The notes beneath the pieces are model-generated. The model saw nothing but the letters and a program-made list of their open reading frames with translations. It was not told the origin of the DNA and did no database searches. DNA of 64,000 bases from Paenibacillaceae bacterium (GTDB lineage: Bacteria; Bacillota; Bacilli; Paenibacillales; NBRC-103111): the NCBI GenBank assembly GCA_029256185.1, contig JAQSYI010000001.1:186001-250000 (forward strand), written 5' to 3'. A program made the translations under genes and the position numbers. Numbering within the stretch: position 1 is the stretch's first letter; every line of letters starts with the position of its first letter. Positions 16,315 to 25,668 of the stretch are shown piece by piece.

Positions 16315-17908
16315 AGCAAGTCTTGTGAACGAATCCGCGGACTGGGAAGCGGCAGGAGTGGCATTGCCGCAGTTTGACATCGACCGGATTGCGCAGAACA
16401 CGAAGGAAAAGCCCGAATGGGTCCACTTCGGCGCAGGCAATATTTTCAGGGGCTTCGTGGCTAATGCCCATCAGAAGCTCTTGAACAGCAAGAAGGCGGA
16501 CACGGGTATTATTGCCGCGGAAGCATTTGACTTCGAGATGATCGATCAAGTGTATAAGCCCTTCGACAACCTGACTCTGCTGGTGCTGATGAATGCCAGC
16601 GGCGATTTCGACAAGACCGTTGTAGCCAGTATTGTGGAAGGGATTACGACTACCCCTGAGCGTGCCGACGACTATAGCCGGTTGGTGAGCATCTTCGAGA
16701 ACCCCAGCCTGCAGATGGTCAGCTTCACCATCACCGAGAAGGGCTATTCCCTGACCAGTCCGTCCGGGCAGTATCTGGGCGTAGTGGAGAAGGATATCGA
16801 CGGTGGATTGGGCAATCCGCTTCATGTCATGAGCATTGTCACCGCTTTGGCTTACCGCAGGTACCTGAAGGGGCAATATCCTCTGACCTTCGTCAGCATG
16901 GACAACTGCTCCCATAACGGCGACAAGCTGAAGGGTGCAGTTCTGACCATAGCCCGCGAATGGCTGAAGAAGGGATATGTAGAGGCAGGCTATGTTGCTT
17001 ATCTGGAGGACGAGAGCAAGATTACTTTCCCCCTGTCCATGATCGATAAGATTACCCCGCGGCCTTCGGACACTGTGAAGGAAGCTTTGTTGGGCCAAGG
17101 CATCGGCGGTATGGATGTCATCGTGACCTCGAAGAATACGTATACGGCTCCGTTCGTCAATGCGGAGGTCAGCGAGTATCTGGTTATCGAAGACAAGTTC
17201 ACCAACGGCCGTCCGGCTCTGGAAGAAGCAGGCGTGATCTTCACGGACCGGGAGACCGTCAACAAGGTGGAGACCATGAAGGTAACCACCTGTCTGAATC
17301 CTCTGCATACGGCGCTGGCTGTCTCCGGCTGTATTCTGGGCTATACGCTGATTGCAGACGAGATGAAGGATGCCACCCTGAAGAAGCTGGTGGAAACCAT
17401 CGGCTATCAGGAGGGTCTGAAGGTAGTTGTTGATCCCAAGATTATCAGCCCCAAGGGCTTCCTGGACGAAGTGCTGAACGAGCGCTTCGCCAACCCGTTC
17501 ATTCCCGATACACCGCAGCGGATCGCCACGGACACCTCCCAGAAGGTGGGCATCCGTTTTGGCGAAACGATCAAGTCCTACGTATCCCGGGCGGATCTGA
17601 ATCCAGCCGATCTGGTAGCTATTCCTCTGGCGATAGCAACCTGGTGCCGCTACCTGCTGGGTGTGGACGACAATGGCGCAGCTTTCACCAAGAGCCCGGA
17701 TCCGTTGGCCCCGACGCTGGAGGCAGCGTTGCAAGGCGTGAAGCTGGGCGACACCGCCTCCAACGTTTCGGCGATTCTGTCCGATGCCGCCATCTTCGGC
17801 GTCAACCTGTACGAAGTGGGCTTAGGCGAGAAGATCGAGGGCATGTTCTACGAGATGCTGGCGGGCCCGGGTGCGGTGCGCCGCACCTTGGAGAAGCATG
17901 TGGGTTAA
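16298..17908 (+). CDS. uxuB: D-mannonate oxidoreductase (fructuronate reductase)
   Basis: The 536-residue protein belongs to the polyol long-chain dehydrogenase family and reduces D-fructuronate to D-mannonate with NADH. The amino-terminal NAD-binding part reads VHFGAGNIFRGF, followed by FTITEKGYSL and VSMDNCSHNGDKL, the typical core motifs. The start is a GTG at 16298, inside the end of uxuA, with AGGGAG just before it, so translation is coupled. A strong terminator follows at 17929. No kdgK or kdgA is in this window. Confidence 0.93.
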   Translation: MLQLNKASLVNESADWEAAGVALPQFDIDRIAQNTKEKPEWVHFGAGNIFRGFVANAHQKLLNSKKADTGIIAAEAFDFEMIDQVYKPFDNLTLLVLMNASGDFDKTVVASIVEGITTTPERADDYSRLVSIFENPSLQMVSFTITEKGYSLTSPSGQYLGVVEKDIDGGLGNPLHVMSIVTALAYRRYLKGQYPLTFVSMDNCSHNGDKLKGAVLTIAREWLKKGYVEAGYVAYLEDESKITFPLSMIDKITPRPSDTVKEALLGQGIGGMDVIVTSKNTYTAPFVNAEVSEYLVIEDKFTNGRPALEEAGVIFTDRETVNKVETMKVTTCLNPLHTALAVSGCILGYTLIADEMKDATLKKLVETIGYQEGLKVVVDPKIISPKGFLDEVLNERFANPFIPDTPQRIATDTSQKVGIRFGETIKSYVSRADLNPADLVAIPLAIATWCRYLLGVDDNGAAFTKSPDPLAPTLEAALQGVKLGDTASNVSAILSDAAIFGVNLYEVGLGEKIEGMFYEMLAGPGAVRRTLEKHVG

Positions 17909-17928
17909 GTAGTGAAATTGTTTTTGCC

Positions 17929-17958
17929 AGGCCATGAGCTGCACGATGCTCATGGCCT
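17929..17958 (+). terminator. Rho-independent terminator of uxuAB
   Basis: Arms AGGCCATGAGC and GCTCATGGCCT form an 11-bp stem, followed by TATTTG. It lies 21 bp past the uxuB stop. Confidence 0.8.
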
Positions 17959-18203
17959 TATTTGCATAGGCAGACATTCATGCCCTCCGGGCAGCGGGAA
18001 CGGGCTCCCGTGTTGCAGACTACAGTGATTTGGACGGCAACATGAAGAGACTGCTGATACGGGCTTGGCCGGGGAACCGTTTCCAAAAAATCCAACGCAG
18101 TGCATAATTTATATGTTACAATTTACCCAATTACATCGCTTGGGGGTGCAGGCATCCGTCTGCCCCTTTGTGTTTTTACTGCGTCTGCCAAGAGGGGATA
18201 ACC

Positions 18204-19403
18204 ATGGATGACCGCACGGAGAGCGTGTCGGTATCGATTCTTTACGTTGTGATGGTTGCCGCAATAGTTGCGGTAGTCCTGGGGAATATGCCCTATCCTT
18301 GGGGAGTGTCCGTATGCGCCGGAATCCTGCTTCTGACGGTAACCGTGCGGAAAGCCGTTTTATACGAATCCGAGCAGTACCGTGCAGTCGGCTTTGCTTT
18401 GATTTTGTTGGATCTGCCGGTTATTGGGATGCTGAATTATTTGGACCGCGGCGGCGCCGCCCAATTGTTCTACTTTATCTTGATCGGCGAGACGGCCATC
18501 GCCTGCCCGCCGCGGTACAGCAGGGGAGTGGGGATCGCCGCATTTCTTCTGTATGCTGCTGATCTTTATTGGTTCAGGGAATCCGGACCCGCCGGGACGG
18601 TATGGGCCGATCTTGCCTTTGGCGTATTGGCATTCTCGCTGACGATGGCGTTTCTGTACATTCTGCGCATTCAATTTGGCCAGAGGGAAACATTGATGCG
18701 GGCGTTGTTCGATCTGAAGGTGACGTCCAAGAAATTGGAGGATGCCAATATCCGGTTAAAGGAGGCATCAGAACAGATCCAGGAGCTGACTGTTCTGGAG
18801 GAGCGTAACCGGATGGCCCGGGAAATTCACGATACAGTGGGGCACACGTTAACGACGGTACTCATGGGATTGGAAGCGGGCGAACGGTTGATCCCTACGG
18901 ACCCGGCGGGAGCGGTGGAGAAGATCCGTCTGGCCAAACGGCAAATACGAACCGGGCTAAATGATGTCCGCTCTTCTGTGAGGATGCTGCGGGGCAGTAC
19001 GGAACGGATGGGCCTCGTCTCTTCCTTGCAGCAGTTGGCCCGGGAGACGGAGCGTCAAGCCTGCGTGACGGTGAGAATGGACATCGGACCATTGCCCTGC
19101 CTTGGGGCCGTCAAGGAGCAGGCTCTCTACCGGGCGGTTCAGGAGGGACTGACCAACGGGATCCGGCACGGCGGCGGCACAGCATTTCTTGTTCAGCTCT
19201 GTACCCGGCAAGATGAAGTGCAACTGCTTGTGCAGGATAACGGGACGGGGGCAGATCCGTCAGAACTGCAACCCGGCTTCGGGCTTTCCTCGATGGAGGA
19301 GAGAGTGGAGCTTCTGGGGGGAAGGATGACAATAGAATCGTCCAAGGATGAAGGGTTCCTGCTTCGCATCATTCTCCCAATCGGAATGGAGGCATCTCTT
19401 TGA
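18204..19403 (+). CDS. NarL-type sensor histidine kinase
   Basis: The 399-residue kinase has about five or six transmembrane helices (residues 8-160), a short coiled-coil (about 175-205) and a HisKA_3 domain whose phosphorylated histidine is in AREIHDTVGHTL. A GHKL ATPase domain ends it (QEGLTNGIRHG, VQDNGTG). The membrane part has no large external domain, as in the LiaS/DesK style of sensors. I chose ATG 18204 because AGAGGGGAT precedes it. It is translationally coupled to the regulator gene, which starts at the TTG overlapping its stop. Confidence 0.91.
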   Translation: MDDRTESVSVSILYVVMVAAIVAVVLGNMPYPWGVSVCAGILLLTVTVRKAVLYESEQYRAVGFALILLDLPVIGMLNYLDRGGAAQLFYFILIGETAIACPPRYSRGVGIAAFLLYAADLYWFRESGPAGTVWADLAFGVLAFSLTMAFLYILRIQFGQRETLMRALFDLKVTSKKLEDANIRLKEASEQIQELTVLEERNRMAREIHDTVGHTLTTVLMGLEAGERLIPTDPAGAVEKIRLAKRQIRTGLNDVRSSVRMLRGSTERMGLVSSLQQLARETERQACVTVRMDIGPLPCLGAVKEQALYRAVQEGLTNGIRHGGGTAFLVQLCTRQDEVQLLVQDNGTGADPSELQPGFGLSSMEERVELLGGRMTIESSKDEGFLLRIILPIGMEASL

Positions 19404-20062
19404 ACAAGGCAATCCGTGTGTTGTTGGCTGACGACCAGCCGGTTATCCGGGACGGGCTGCGCATGGTGCTGGAGGCGGAACCGGACATAACGGTAGCCGG
19501 CACGGCGCAGAATGGCGAGGAAGCGGTGGATTTGGCGCGGTACATGCGTCCCGATGTGGCCGTGCTCGATATCCGGATGCCCCGGATGGATGGCGTGGAG
19601 TGTACCAGGCGGATCAAGGAGCTGGTTCCGGACTGCAAGGTGCTGATTCTAACCACGTTCGACGATGATATTTATTTGCTGGACGCGCTGGCGAATGGAG
19701 CCAGCGGCTATCTGCTCAAGGATATCGAGATGGAAGACCTGGTGGAAGCGGTCCGGGACGCTATGTACGGCAAGATGGCCCTCCCACCGGCAATCGCCGG
19801 GAAGCTGTCGAGGAGCTTGGCTAAAGTAGCGGAGACGATCAAACAGCAGCGTCCCCCGGATCCTCCGGAGCTTCAGGCGCTCTCCGTCCGGGAACGGGAA
19901 ATCGCCGTCATGCTGGCCCAAGGCTTTACGACCAGACAAATTGCTTCGGCTTTATTCTTAAGCGAAGGGACATCCCGGAATTACATCAGCGCCATCTATG
20001 CCAAGCTCGGGGTGTATGATCGTGCCAAAGCTATTCTCCGACTGAAAGAACTGGGTCTCTAA
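19400..20062 (+). CDS. NarL/LuxR-type response regulator
   Basis: The 220-residue protein has a receiver domain (LLADDQPVIRDGLRMV; the phosphorylation site is in VLDIRMPRMDG) and a LuxR helix-turn-helix (LSVREREIAVMLAQGFTTRQIASALFLSEGTSRNYISAIYAKL). The start is a TTG overlapping the kinase stop by 4 bp, with GGAGG 7 bases upstream. The pair most likely drives the ABC genes that follow 150 bp downstream. Confidence 0.92.
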   Translation: MNKAIRVLLADDQPVIRDGLRMVLEAEPDITVAGTAQNGEEAVDLARYMRPDVAVLDIRMPRMDGVECTRRIKELVPDCKVLILTTFDDDIYLLDALANGASGYLLKDIEMEDLVEAVRDAMYGKMALPPAIAGKLSRSLAKVAETIKQQRPPDPPELQALSVREREIAVMLAQGFTTRQIASALFLSEGTSRNYISAIYAKLGVYDRAKAILRLKELGL

Positions 20063-20109
20063 CCGGTTCTTTCTTTGTGTTATCCGGATGTCTGTGCAAG
20101 CAGGGAAAG

Positions 20110-20123
20110 ATGACAGGTGTCAT
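20110..20123. promoter_or_regulatory. Dyad upstream of the ABC operon
   Basis: ATGACAGGTGTCAT is a 6-bp inverted repeat with a 2-bp centre; a third ATGACA half-site follows at about 20142. It lies about 90 bp before the permease start and is a candidate site for the response regulator. Confidence 0.45.
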
Positions 20124-20212
20124 GTAAGAAGATGATACACGAATGACAGCTTTGATCTTCAACAGCCGAACAGGGGGAAGTATGCTTGATTTATGAGAGG
20201 AGGCTTGAAGGG

Positions 20213-21367
20213 ATGAAGAGAAAGGCTAAGCCGTTGTCCGTGTGGACGTACTACCGGAGCAATCTACGCAGAGTATGGTCCATGCTGAGTGTTATTATCT
20301 TAAGCGTGTTTCTTTTGTTCGCGCTGCAGATGCTGATTCAATCCGCCTTCCGGTTTTCGTATGTATCCAATGTGGAGCCAAAGAAGCATTATTCCAGCGT
20401 TCTTGCCAGGGAAAGCCCTTTAGCGCCGGAGTTGGTCGGGGAGCTGAAGGCTTGCCCGGCTACGGAATCGGTACTGCCCGGAGCCTATGCCTATTCCAAT
20501 TTTCGGGCACTGCTGGGAGACGCATCGAGTACGAAGGTGTACTTTTTGAAGGAGCCGGATACCAATCTTATGATGAACCGGATGAATCTCCGGCTTGTGG
20601 AGGGCAGGCTTCCGGCTCCCGGCTCCAACGAAATCGCGATCCATCAGTCGATTGCCCGCAACAAGGATCTGAGGCTGGGCTCGGAGATGGGAAGCCAGGT
20701 GGATAAGCGGGAGCAGCTGACCGGACGGTTCGTGGTATCCGGTCTGTTGGCGGGCAAACCGGTGGTTTCCTTTGCGTCCTTTGAAACATTGATCAAGCAG
20801 CATGGCATTACACCCGCCAATGAATACCGCAATTATGCCTTTATGCTGCCGCAGCCGGGCCAACTGGCAGAGATGAACCGTTGCCTCGCGTCCTTGCCGC
20901 CGGGAAACCACGACATCACCACCTATAACACCGCCAAGGCAAAATATGATGAAGGAATGGAAGGAATCTCACTGCTGCTTACCGCCATCAGTCTGATTGT
21001 CATCCTGATTGTGACGATCAGTGCGGGATTTCTTTGCTACATCTACTTTTTGCAGCGGCGGAGCGAATTCGGGCTGTTGGTCGCCATTGGGTACTCCCGG
21101 CGCCGGATTACGGTCCGCGCCTTCTATGAAATTGGCGGGCTGGCATTAATCGGGTACGGGGCCGGAGTGGCCGCCGGGATAGTAAGCGGGATACTCCTGA
21201 ACGTGGCTCTGTTCGCGCCAAGAGGTGAGCCGCTGGTGCTATGGCAGATGGAATACGGGTTGTCTGCGGCCTGCATTCCCCTATTCGTCGCCGTGACCGG
21301 GATGGTTCCCATATGGCGGATGCTGAAGCGGCTGGACACGATAGCCATTATTGAGGGGGTGGTCTGA
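20213..21367 (+). CDS. FtsX-like ABC transporter permease
   Basis: The 384-residue protein has one helix near the amino end (about 23-47), a large external domain and three more helices in the carboxyl half, the MacB/FtsX layout. I chose ATG 20213 since AGGAGG lies 9 bases before it; a TTG at 20186 is possible. The last helices carry the FtsX hallmark LLVAIGYSRRRI. It is followed directly by its ATPase gene, which begins one base after its stop. Confidence 0.88.
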   Translation: MKRKAKPLSVWTYYRSNLRRVWSMLSVIILSVFLLFALQMLIQSAFRFSYVSNVEPKKHYSSVLARESPLAPELVGELKACPATESVLPGAYAYSNFRALLGDASSTKVYFLKEPDTNLMMNRMNLRLVEGRLPAPGSNEIAIHQSIARNKDLRLGSEMGSQVDKREQLTGRFVVSGLLAGKPVVSFASFETLIKQHGITPANEYRNYAFMLPQPGQLAEMNRCLASLPPGNHDITTYNTAKAKYDEGMEGISLLLTAISLIVILIVTISAGFLCYIYFLQRRSEFGLLVAIGYSRRRITVRAFYEIGGLALIGYGAGVAAGIVSGILLNVALFAPRGEPLVLWQMEYGLSAACIPLFVAVTGMVPIWRMLKRLDTIAIIEGVV

Positions 21368-21368
21368 T

Positions 21369-22025
21369 ATGCTGGAAGGACGCGGTTTGACTCTGATGTA
21401 CGATTTGAAGCAGGATGAGCCTACCTATGCTCTCCGTAATGTGGATTTTACCCTGAGACCCGGGGAAATGGTCGGTGTTGTGGGTCCCTCCGGCAGCGGC
21501 AAAAGCTCCCTTCTGCACGTTCTGTCGGGCCTGGTGAAGCCGACTTCAGGAACCGTATTCCTGGAGAACCGGGATATGGAATCCCTCCCGGAGAAGGAAC
21601 GGGCAAAACGGAGGCTGGAGAGCTTCGGGTTCGTGTTCCAACGGCATTTCCTGATTCATTACATGACGGTTTGGGAGAATGTTCTCGTGCCTCTGAACCG
21701 TACGGACCACGACGCTGCGCAACGGGCCTCGAAGCTTCTGGATGCCCTCGACATGGGGGCGTTGCGGGGGCGGAGGCCTCCCAACTTGTCTGGCGGTCAA
21801 TGCCAGCGTGTGGCAATCGCGCGGGCTCTTGTCCACAATCCCCGCTATATATTGGCTGATGAACCCACCGCATCCTTGGACCGCGCTGCCGCCAATGAGG
21901 TTATGAAGCTTCTGAAGGAAAGAAGCGGGGAAGCGGGAGTGCTCCTTGTTACCCATGACCATTCCATCTTGGAGCAGGCGGACCGGATCGTGCAATTATG
22001 GGATGGCCGGGTCAAGAAAGGTTGA
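21369..22025 (+). CDS. ABC transporter ATPase, MacB/LolD type
   Basis: The 218-residue ATPase has Walker A GPSGSGKSS, the Q-loop in FGFVFQRHFLIHYMTV, the signature LSGGQ (in the form LSGGQCQRVAIARAL) and Walker B YILADEPT. It drives the FtsX-type permease just upstream; one ATPase per permease is the MacB-like arrangement. ATG 21369 is preceded by GAGGGGG. Confidence 0.93.
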   Translation: MLEGRGLTLMYDLKQDEPTYALRNVDFTLRPGEMVGVVGPSGSGKSSLLHVLSGLVKPTSGTVFLENRDMESLPEKERAKRRLESFGFVFQRHFLIHYMTVWENVLVPLNRTDHDAAQRASKLLDALDMGALRGRRPPNLSGGQCQRVAIARALVHNPRYILADEPTASLDRAAANEVMKLLKERSGEAGVLLVTHDHSILEQADRIVQLWDGRVKKG

Positions 22026-22040
22026 AAGGAGTCTATGCCG

Positions 22041-22931
22041 ATGAGTGGGAATCCATACGAGGTAATGGGCTTGCCGCGGGATGCGTCGAAGGAGCAGATT
22101 GAGTCGCGTTATGTGGTTCTGGTCCGGCAATCGAAGGCAAATTCCAAACGGATGTTGGCTCAACAAGACGGAGACCGGGAAAAGGAATGGGACATCCAGC
22201 ATGCGCAATTCCACCGGATCAACGAAGCGTATAAGCAACTGATGGGATATCCCGCTGTGAAACCCAACCGGATCATGTTCCGGGAATTGTCATGGAGGGA
22301 GAAAATCGGATATATCCGGGATTATTATCTGCTTCATATATTAGGAGGGCTGATGATTCTCGGGCTGGCTGGATACATCGTCTTTGATCAAGCCACCAAG
22401 GAGGAACGGCCGCCGGGCTATGGCAATCCGGATATAATTGTCTCCATCATGGGGGAATTCGGAAAGGTCGAAACAGAAAAGCTCCGTGAATCCCTGTACG
22501 CCCAATTCCCCCAATGGGTCAATATCCGGATCAAATCCATGTATGCAAGGAAGGAAGCCCGTGACGAGTATGATATAGCCATGCAGCAAAAGCAATTTTT
22601 GGTGACGGCGTTTGAGACGCCCTCGGATGTATACTTGATGGATGAAACCCAGTTTAGCCGTTATGTAAACATGGAGCTCTTCAAGGAACTGGACGGGAAG
22701 GCCGCCTTATCTAACAAGCTGCGGAATAAAGCGGTGATTCGGCAAGTGGAGGGAAGCAAGGATAAGACCGCCCATACTTACGGCTTCCATGTCACGGACA
22801 GCCCCCTGCTGCAGGGAATAGGTCTGGCGGGTGACGTTATCGCCGGAATTCGGATGGATGGCCTCCATCCGGCCCAGGCGGAGCTGCTGCTGGACCGGCT
22901 GCTGGAGGCGGATCAACCGGATACGAAGTGA
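22041..22931 (+). CDS. J-like membrane protein without the HPD motif
   Basis: The 296-residue protein begins with a J-domain-like segment (NPYEVMGLPRDASKEQIESRY) but the loop that should hold His-Pro-Asp reads VVLVRQSKANS, so Hsp70 stimulation is unlikely. A transmembrane helix follows (about 96-117), then a 175-residue extracytoplasmic part of unknown fold. I chose ATG 22041, 9 bases after AAAGGAG. It is the last gene of the ABC operon. Its position suggests a role in assembling or tuning the transporter. Confidence 0.6.
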   Translation: MSGNPYEVMGLPRDASKEQIESRYVVLVRQSKANSKRMLAQQDGDREKEWDIQHAQFHRINEAYKQLMGYPAVKPNRIMFRELSWREKIGYIRDYYLLHILGGLMILGLAGYIVFDQATKEERPPGYGNPDIIVSIMGEFGKVETEKLRESLYAQFPQWVNIRIKSMYARKEARDEYDIAMQQKQFLVTAFETPSDVYLMDETQFSRYVNMELFKELDGKAALSNKLRNKAVIRQVEGSKDKTAHTYGFHVTDSPLLQGIGLAGDVIAGIRMDGLHPAQAELLLDRLLEADQPDTK

Positions 22932-23063
22932 GATTGGAATACCACCTTTCTTCCGGGCGTCATAGCCGCGCGTATTGCCGGAATTATATGGAGCGGTACC
23001 TGGTGCTTTATGAATCTCAATCTCAAATCCATTATAGAAAAGTGGGATTAACGCCGAACTTAG

Positions 23064-23090
23064 GTGCTCTGAAAAGGGCGCTTTTTTTTT
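23064..23090 (+). terminator. Terminator of the ABC/J-like operon
   Basis: Arms GTGCTCT and AGGGCGC close on a GAAA tetraloop and are followed by nine T. It is 130 bp past the stop of the J-like gene. Confidence 0.8.
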
Positions 23091-23258
23091 CGTAAATGCA
23101 GGCTGTGCCGCATTTTCATTCGGGGTTCCGCCAAAAGTACCCGGAGTTTGCTTCAAAACATCTCGTCACTTTTGGGTTTTTTTTGGCATGCATTCAGTCT
23201 GGATTCAGTGGGAATTCAGTTTGGACTGGTACAGTAGCCTTAATCCCAGAAAAAATAC

Positions 23259-23310
23259 AAGCGTACGCTTACGAAGCCAGTTTTTGCTGGCGCAAAAACT
23301 TTTAGGAGGG
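23259..23310 (+). promoter_or_regulatory. Hairpin leader before the lipoprotein gene
   Basis: A perfect 12-bp palindrome AAGCGTACGCTT (23259-23270) is followed by the hairpin with arms AGTTTTTGC and GCAAAAACT around TGGC (23279-23300), then TTTTAGGAGGG. The hairpin and its GAAGCCAG flank match the middle hairpin at 3077-3096, so the cassette is shared by two unrelated genes and abuts the ribosome site in both. Confidence 0.7.
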
Positions 23311-23317
23311 TGACAAG

Positions 23318-25351
23318 ATGGACAGAGGCATCAAACGGTTTCCTTATAAACTGCTGTCGGTATGTCTGCTCTCTGCCGCCCTGGCTGCCTGTACCGCCGA
23401 TCCGGCCGTTGAACCGGGGGCGGCAACGCAGCTTGAGGCCGGAGCTTCAACTGCAGGACAATCTGTTGAGCTTGCTGCAACTGGTGGGGGCACCAATGGA
23501 ACGGTGGAATTCGATGAGGACGACAGCTACACGGACTGGACCAAGGAGAGCCCCAATTATATTCAACTGGAGGGGAATACCGCCAAGCTGCAGGGGACAG
23601 GCGCCGTGCTCACCGGCAATCAGATCACCATCGCCCTGCCGGGTGTGTATGTGCTCTCCGGCACCTGGGAGGATGGCCAGATCGTGGTTGATCTGGAGAG
23701 CAAGGGAAATGTCAGGCTGGTGCTGAACGGCGTAGAACTGAACAGCAGCGACAGCGCGGCTATCTATGTAAAGAATGCCAAGAAGACGATTATCAGCCTG
23801 CAGGACGGGACGGAGAATACAGTGTCGGACGGGGAGGAATATGTGTTGGCCGATGGGGAGGATGAGCCCAATGCAGCCATCTTCAGCAAGGATGATCTGA
23901 CCATCAACGGGACCGGTACGCTCACGGTCCACGGCAATTACAATAACGGCATCATGAGCAAGGACAATCTGAAGATTGCCGGTGGCCATATTGTGATCGA
24001 ATCCGTGGATGACGGTCTGGTGGGCAGGGACATGGTTGCAGTTAAGGATGTGAACCTAAACATTGATGCGTCCGGGGACGGCATCCGCTCTACCAATAAT
24101 GAGGATGCTGCCAAAGGCTTCATTGCTCTTGCAGGGGGAACGTACAATATCACGGCAGGAGCCGACGGCATCCAGGCGGTCACCTCCGTCCTGATCACCG
24201 GGGGCCGCTACACCCTTGCTACAGGCGGAGGCAGCGGGAACGGTACGAAGAAGGCTGACGAGATGCCGCAGGGCGGCGGAGGAAGAGGGGGCGGGTTCGG
24301 GCAGAGCAATCAGACTTCGGCGACTGCTGCTGTTGAAACATCGAGTGCCAAAGGGATTAAGGCCGGGACCGCTATTACCATCAGCGGCGGAACATTCCAT
24401 ATTGATTCTTCCGATGACACGGTCCACAGCAACGGCAATGTGACAATTGCAGGAGGGGAGCTGAGCTTAAGCTCCGGCGATGACGGAGTGCATGCAGATG
24501 CAGCGCTGACCATCCAGGATGGTGTCATCAACATCACCAAGAGCTATGAAGGGATCGAGAGCAAGCTGATCACCATAGCAGGCGGTGAAACCCGGGTAAC
24601 GGCAAGCGATGACGGAGTGAACGTTGCCGGAGGCAATGACGGGTCATCGGTGAACGGGCGACCGGGGCAGAATACGTTCAGCGCCTCGGGAGATAGCAAG
24701 CTCCTTATTACCGGAGGCTATCTCTCGGTAGACGCTTCGGGTGACGGACTGGACTCCAACGGCTCCATCGCCATGTCCGGCGGAACGGTAGTGGTCAGCG
24801 GTCCGACCAATAGCGGCAATGGCGCGCTGGATTACGACGGCAGCTTCGAATTGACCGGCGGGGTGCTGGTTGCCGCAGGCAGCTCAGGGATGGCGCAGGC
24901 GCCCTCGGAGCAGTCCTCCCAGTATTCCATCATGATGAGCTTTGCCGCGGCGCAGCAGGCGAATACCCTGGTTGCGCTCACGGACAGCGATAACCGGCTG
25001 ATCGCAGCCTTTGTCCCCAAGAAGCAATTTCAGACCGTAGTGGTAACCTCACCGGATCTGAAGCAGGACGGCACTTATACGTTCTATACGGGAGGAACAG
25101 TGGCCGGGACCGCCACAGACGGCTTGTATACGGAGGGAGAATACCAGGCGGGTACGAAGATAGTAAGCTTCCCTGCAGCCACCCCTGTAACCTATGTCTC
25201 CGAATCGGGAGTCACCACAGGCAGAACCGGCAATCAGGGGGGAGGACGGATGAATCCCGGAGGCGCAGGAGGCATGGGTCAAGGGGGGATGGGTCAGGGT
25301 CAGGGCGGCAACATGGGCCAAGGAGGAAACAGGAGCCAAGGCGGTAACTGA
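23318..25351 (+). CDS. Lipoprotein with parallel beta-helix carbohydrate-binding domain (DUF4353)
   Basis: The 677-residue protein has a lipoprotein signal peptide ending LAAC (Cys25). The rest is a right-handed parallel beta-helix, seen as repeated GDGI/DDGV turns (GIMSKDNLKIAGG, DDGLVGRD, SGDGIRSTN, DDTVHSNGN, DDGVHADAALTI, DDGVNVAGGN), as in the carbohydrate-binding DUF4353 family. The carboxyl end is a Gly/Gln/Met-rich tail (GGMGQGGMGQGQGGNMGQGG). It is likely surface-anchored. It has its own hairpin leader and AGGAGGG ribosome site. The ligand is unknown. Confidence 0.88.
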   Translation: MDRGIKRFPYKLLSVCLLSAALAACTADPAVEPGAATQLEAGASTAGQSVELAATGGGTNGTVEFDEDDSYTDWTKESPNYIQLEGNTAKLQGTGAVLTGNQITIALPGVYVLSGTWEDGQIVVDLESKGNVRLVLNGVELNSSDSAAIYVKNAKKTIISLQDGTENTVSDGEEYVLADGEDEPNAAIFSKDDLTINGTGTLTVHGNYNNGIMSKDNLKIAGGHIVIESVDDGLVGRDMVAVKDVNLNIDASGDGIRSTNNEDAAKGFIALAGGTYNITAGADGIQAVTSVLITGGRYTLATGGGSGNGTKKADEMPQGGGGRGGGFGQSNQTSATAAVETSSAKGIKAGTAITISGGTFHIDSSDDTVHSNGNVTIAGGELSLSSGDDGVHADAALTIQDGVINITKSYEGIESKLITIAGGETRVTASDDGVNVAGGNDGSSVNGRPGQNTFSASGDSKLLITGGYLSVDASGDGLDSNGSIAMSGGTVVVSGPTNSGNGALDYDGSFELTGGVLVAAGSSGMAQAPSEQSSQYSIMMSFAAAQQANTLVALTDSDNRLIAAFVPKKQFQTVVVTSPDLKQDGTYTFYTGGTVAGTATDGLYTEGEYQAGTKIVSFPAATPVTYVSESGVTTGRTGNQGGGRMNPGGAGGMGQGGMGQGQGGNMGQGGNRSQGGN

Positions 25352-25352
25352 G

Positions 25353-25492
25353 GCGTGAAGGCACATGGGCCAAGTGAGACATAGTCACCCCAAGGCGGAG
25401 ACAGGGTGAATGGAGCAACTGGGCGTGAAGCTGCAAGGGCTAAGTCGAAGAGACATGGCCGCCCCAAGACGGAGGCATGATCAAGCGGAGCT
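25353..25492. repeat. Degenerate ~70-bp tandem repeat after the lipoprotein gene
   Basis: Two units begin at GCGTGAAG (25353 and 25423). They contain the similar blocks GACATAGTCACCCCAAGGCGG and GACATGGCCGCCCCAAGACGG. The GGCCAAG/CCAAGGCGG words also occur in the coding tail just upstream, so the array looks like decayed continuation of the tail repeats past the stop codon. A third, weak unit may start near 25493. Confidence 0.55.
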
Positions 25493-25631
25493 GAGGTGTG
25501 CAGAGTACCTGGGAGGCAGCATGAGCCCATGCGCTTGGCGCTGATGAAGGTCAATGAGCGAAGAAGCACAAGGTAAGCGAACAACAAAGGGGGAGGCGCC
25601 CATTCCGGCAGTCTCCCCCTGTTGTGCAAAG

Positions 25632-25668
25632 ATCAGACTTCCCTGCCGCTTGCGCGGCACCACTGATG
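25632..25668. repeat. Palindromic intergenic repeat, copy 1
   Basis: The unit reads ATCAGACTT, about six bases, GCCGC, a short spacer, GCGGCACCACTGATG. The outer arms are ATCAG and CTGAT, the inner ones GCCGC and GCGGC. A matching copy is at 35222-35257. Both lie in gene-free DNA. Confidence 0.75.

Noticed and set aside
16307-17734. A 475-codon minus-strand frame opposite uxuB
   Set aside because: It lies wholly antisense to uxuB, which has all family motifs; the frame stays open because of codon bias.
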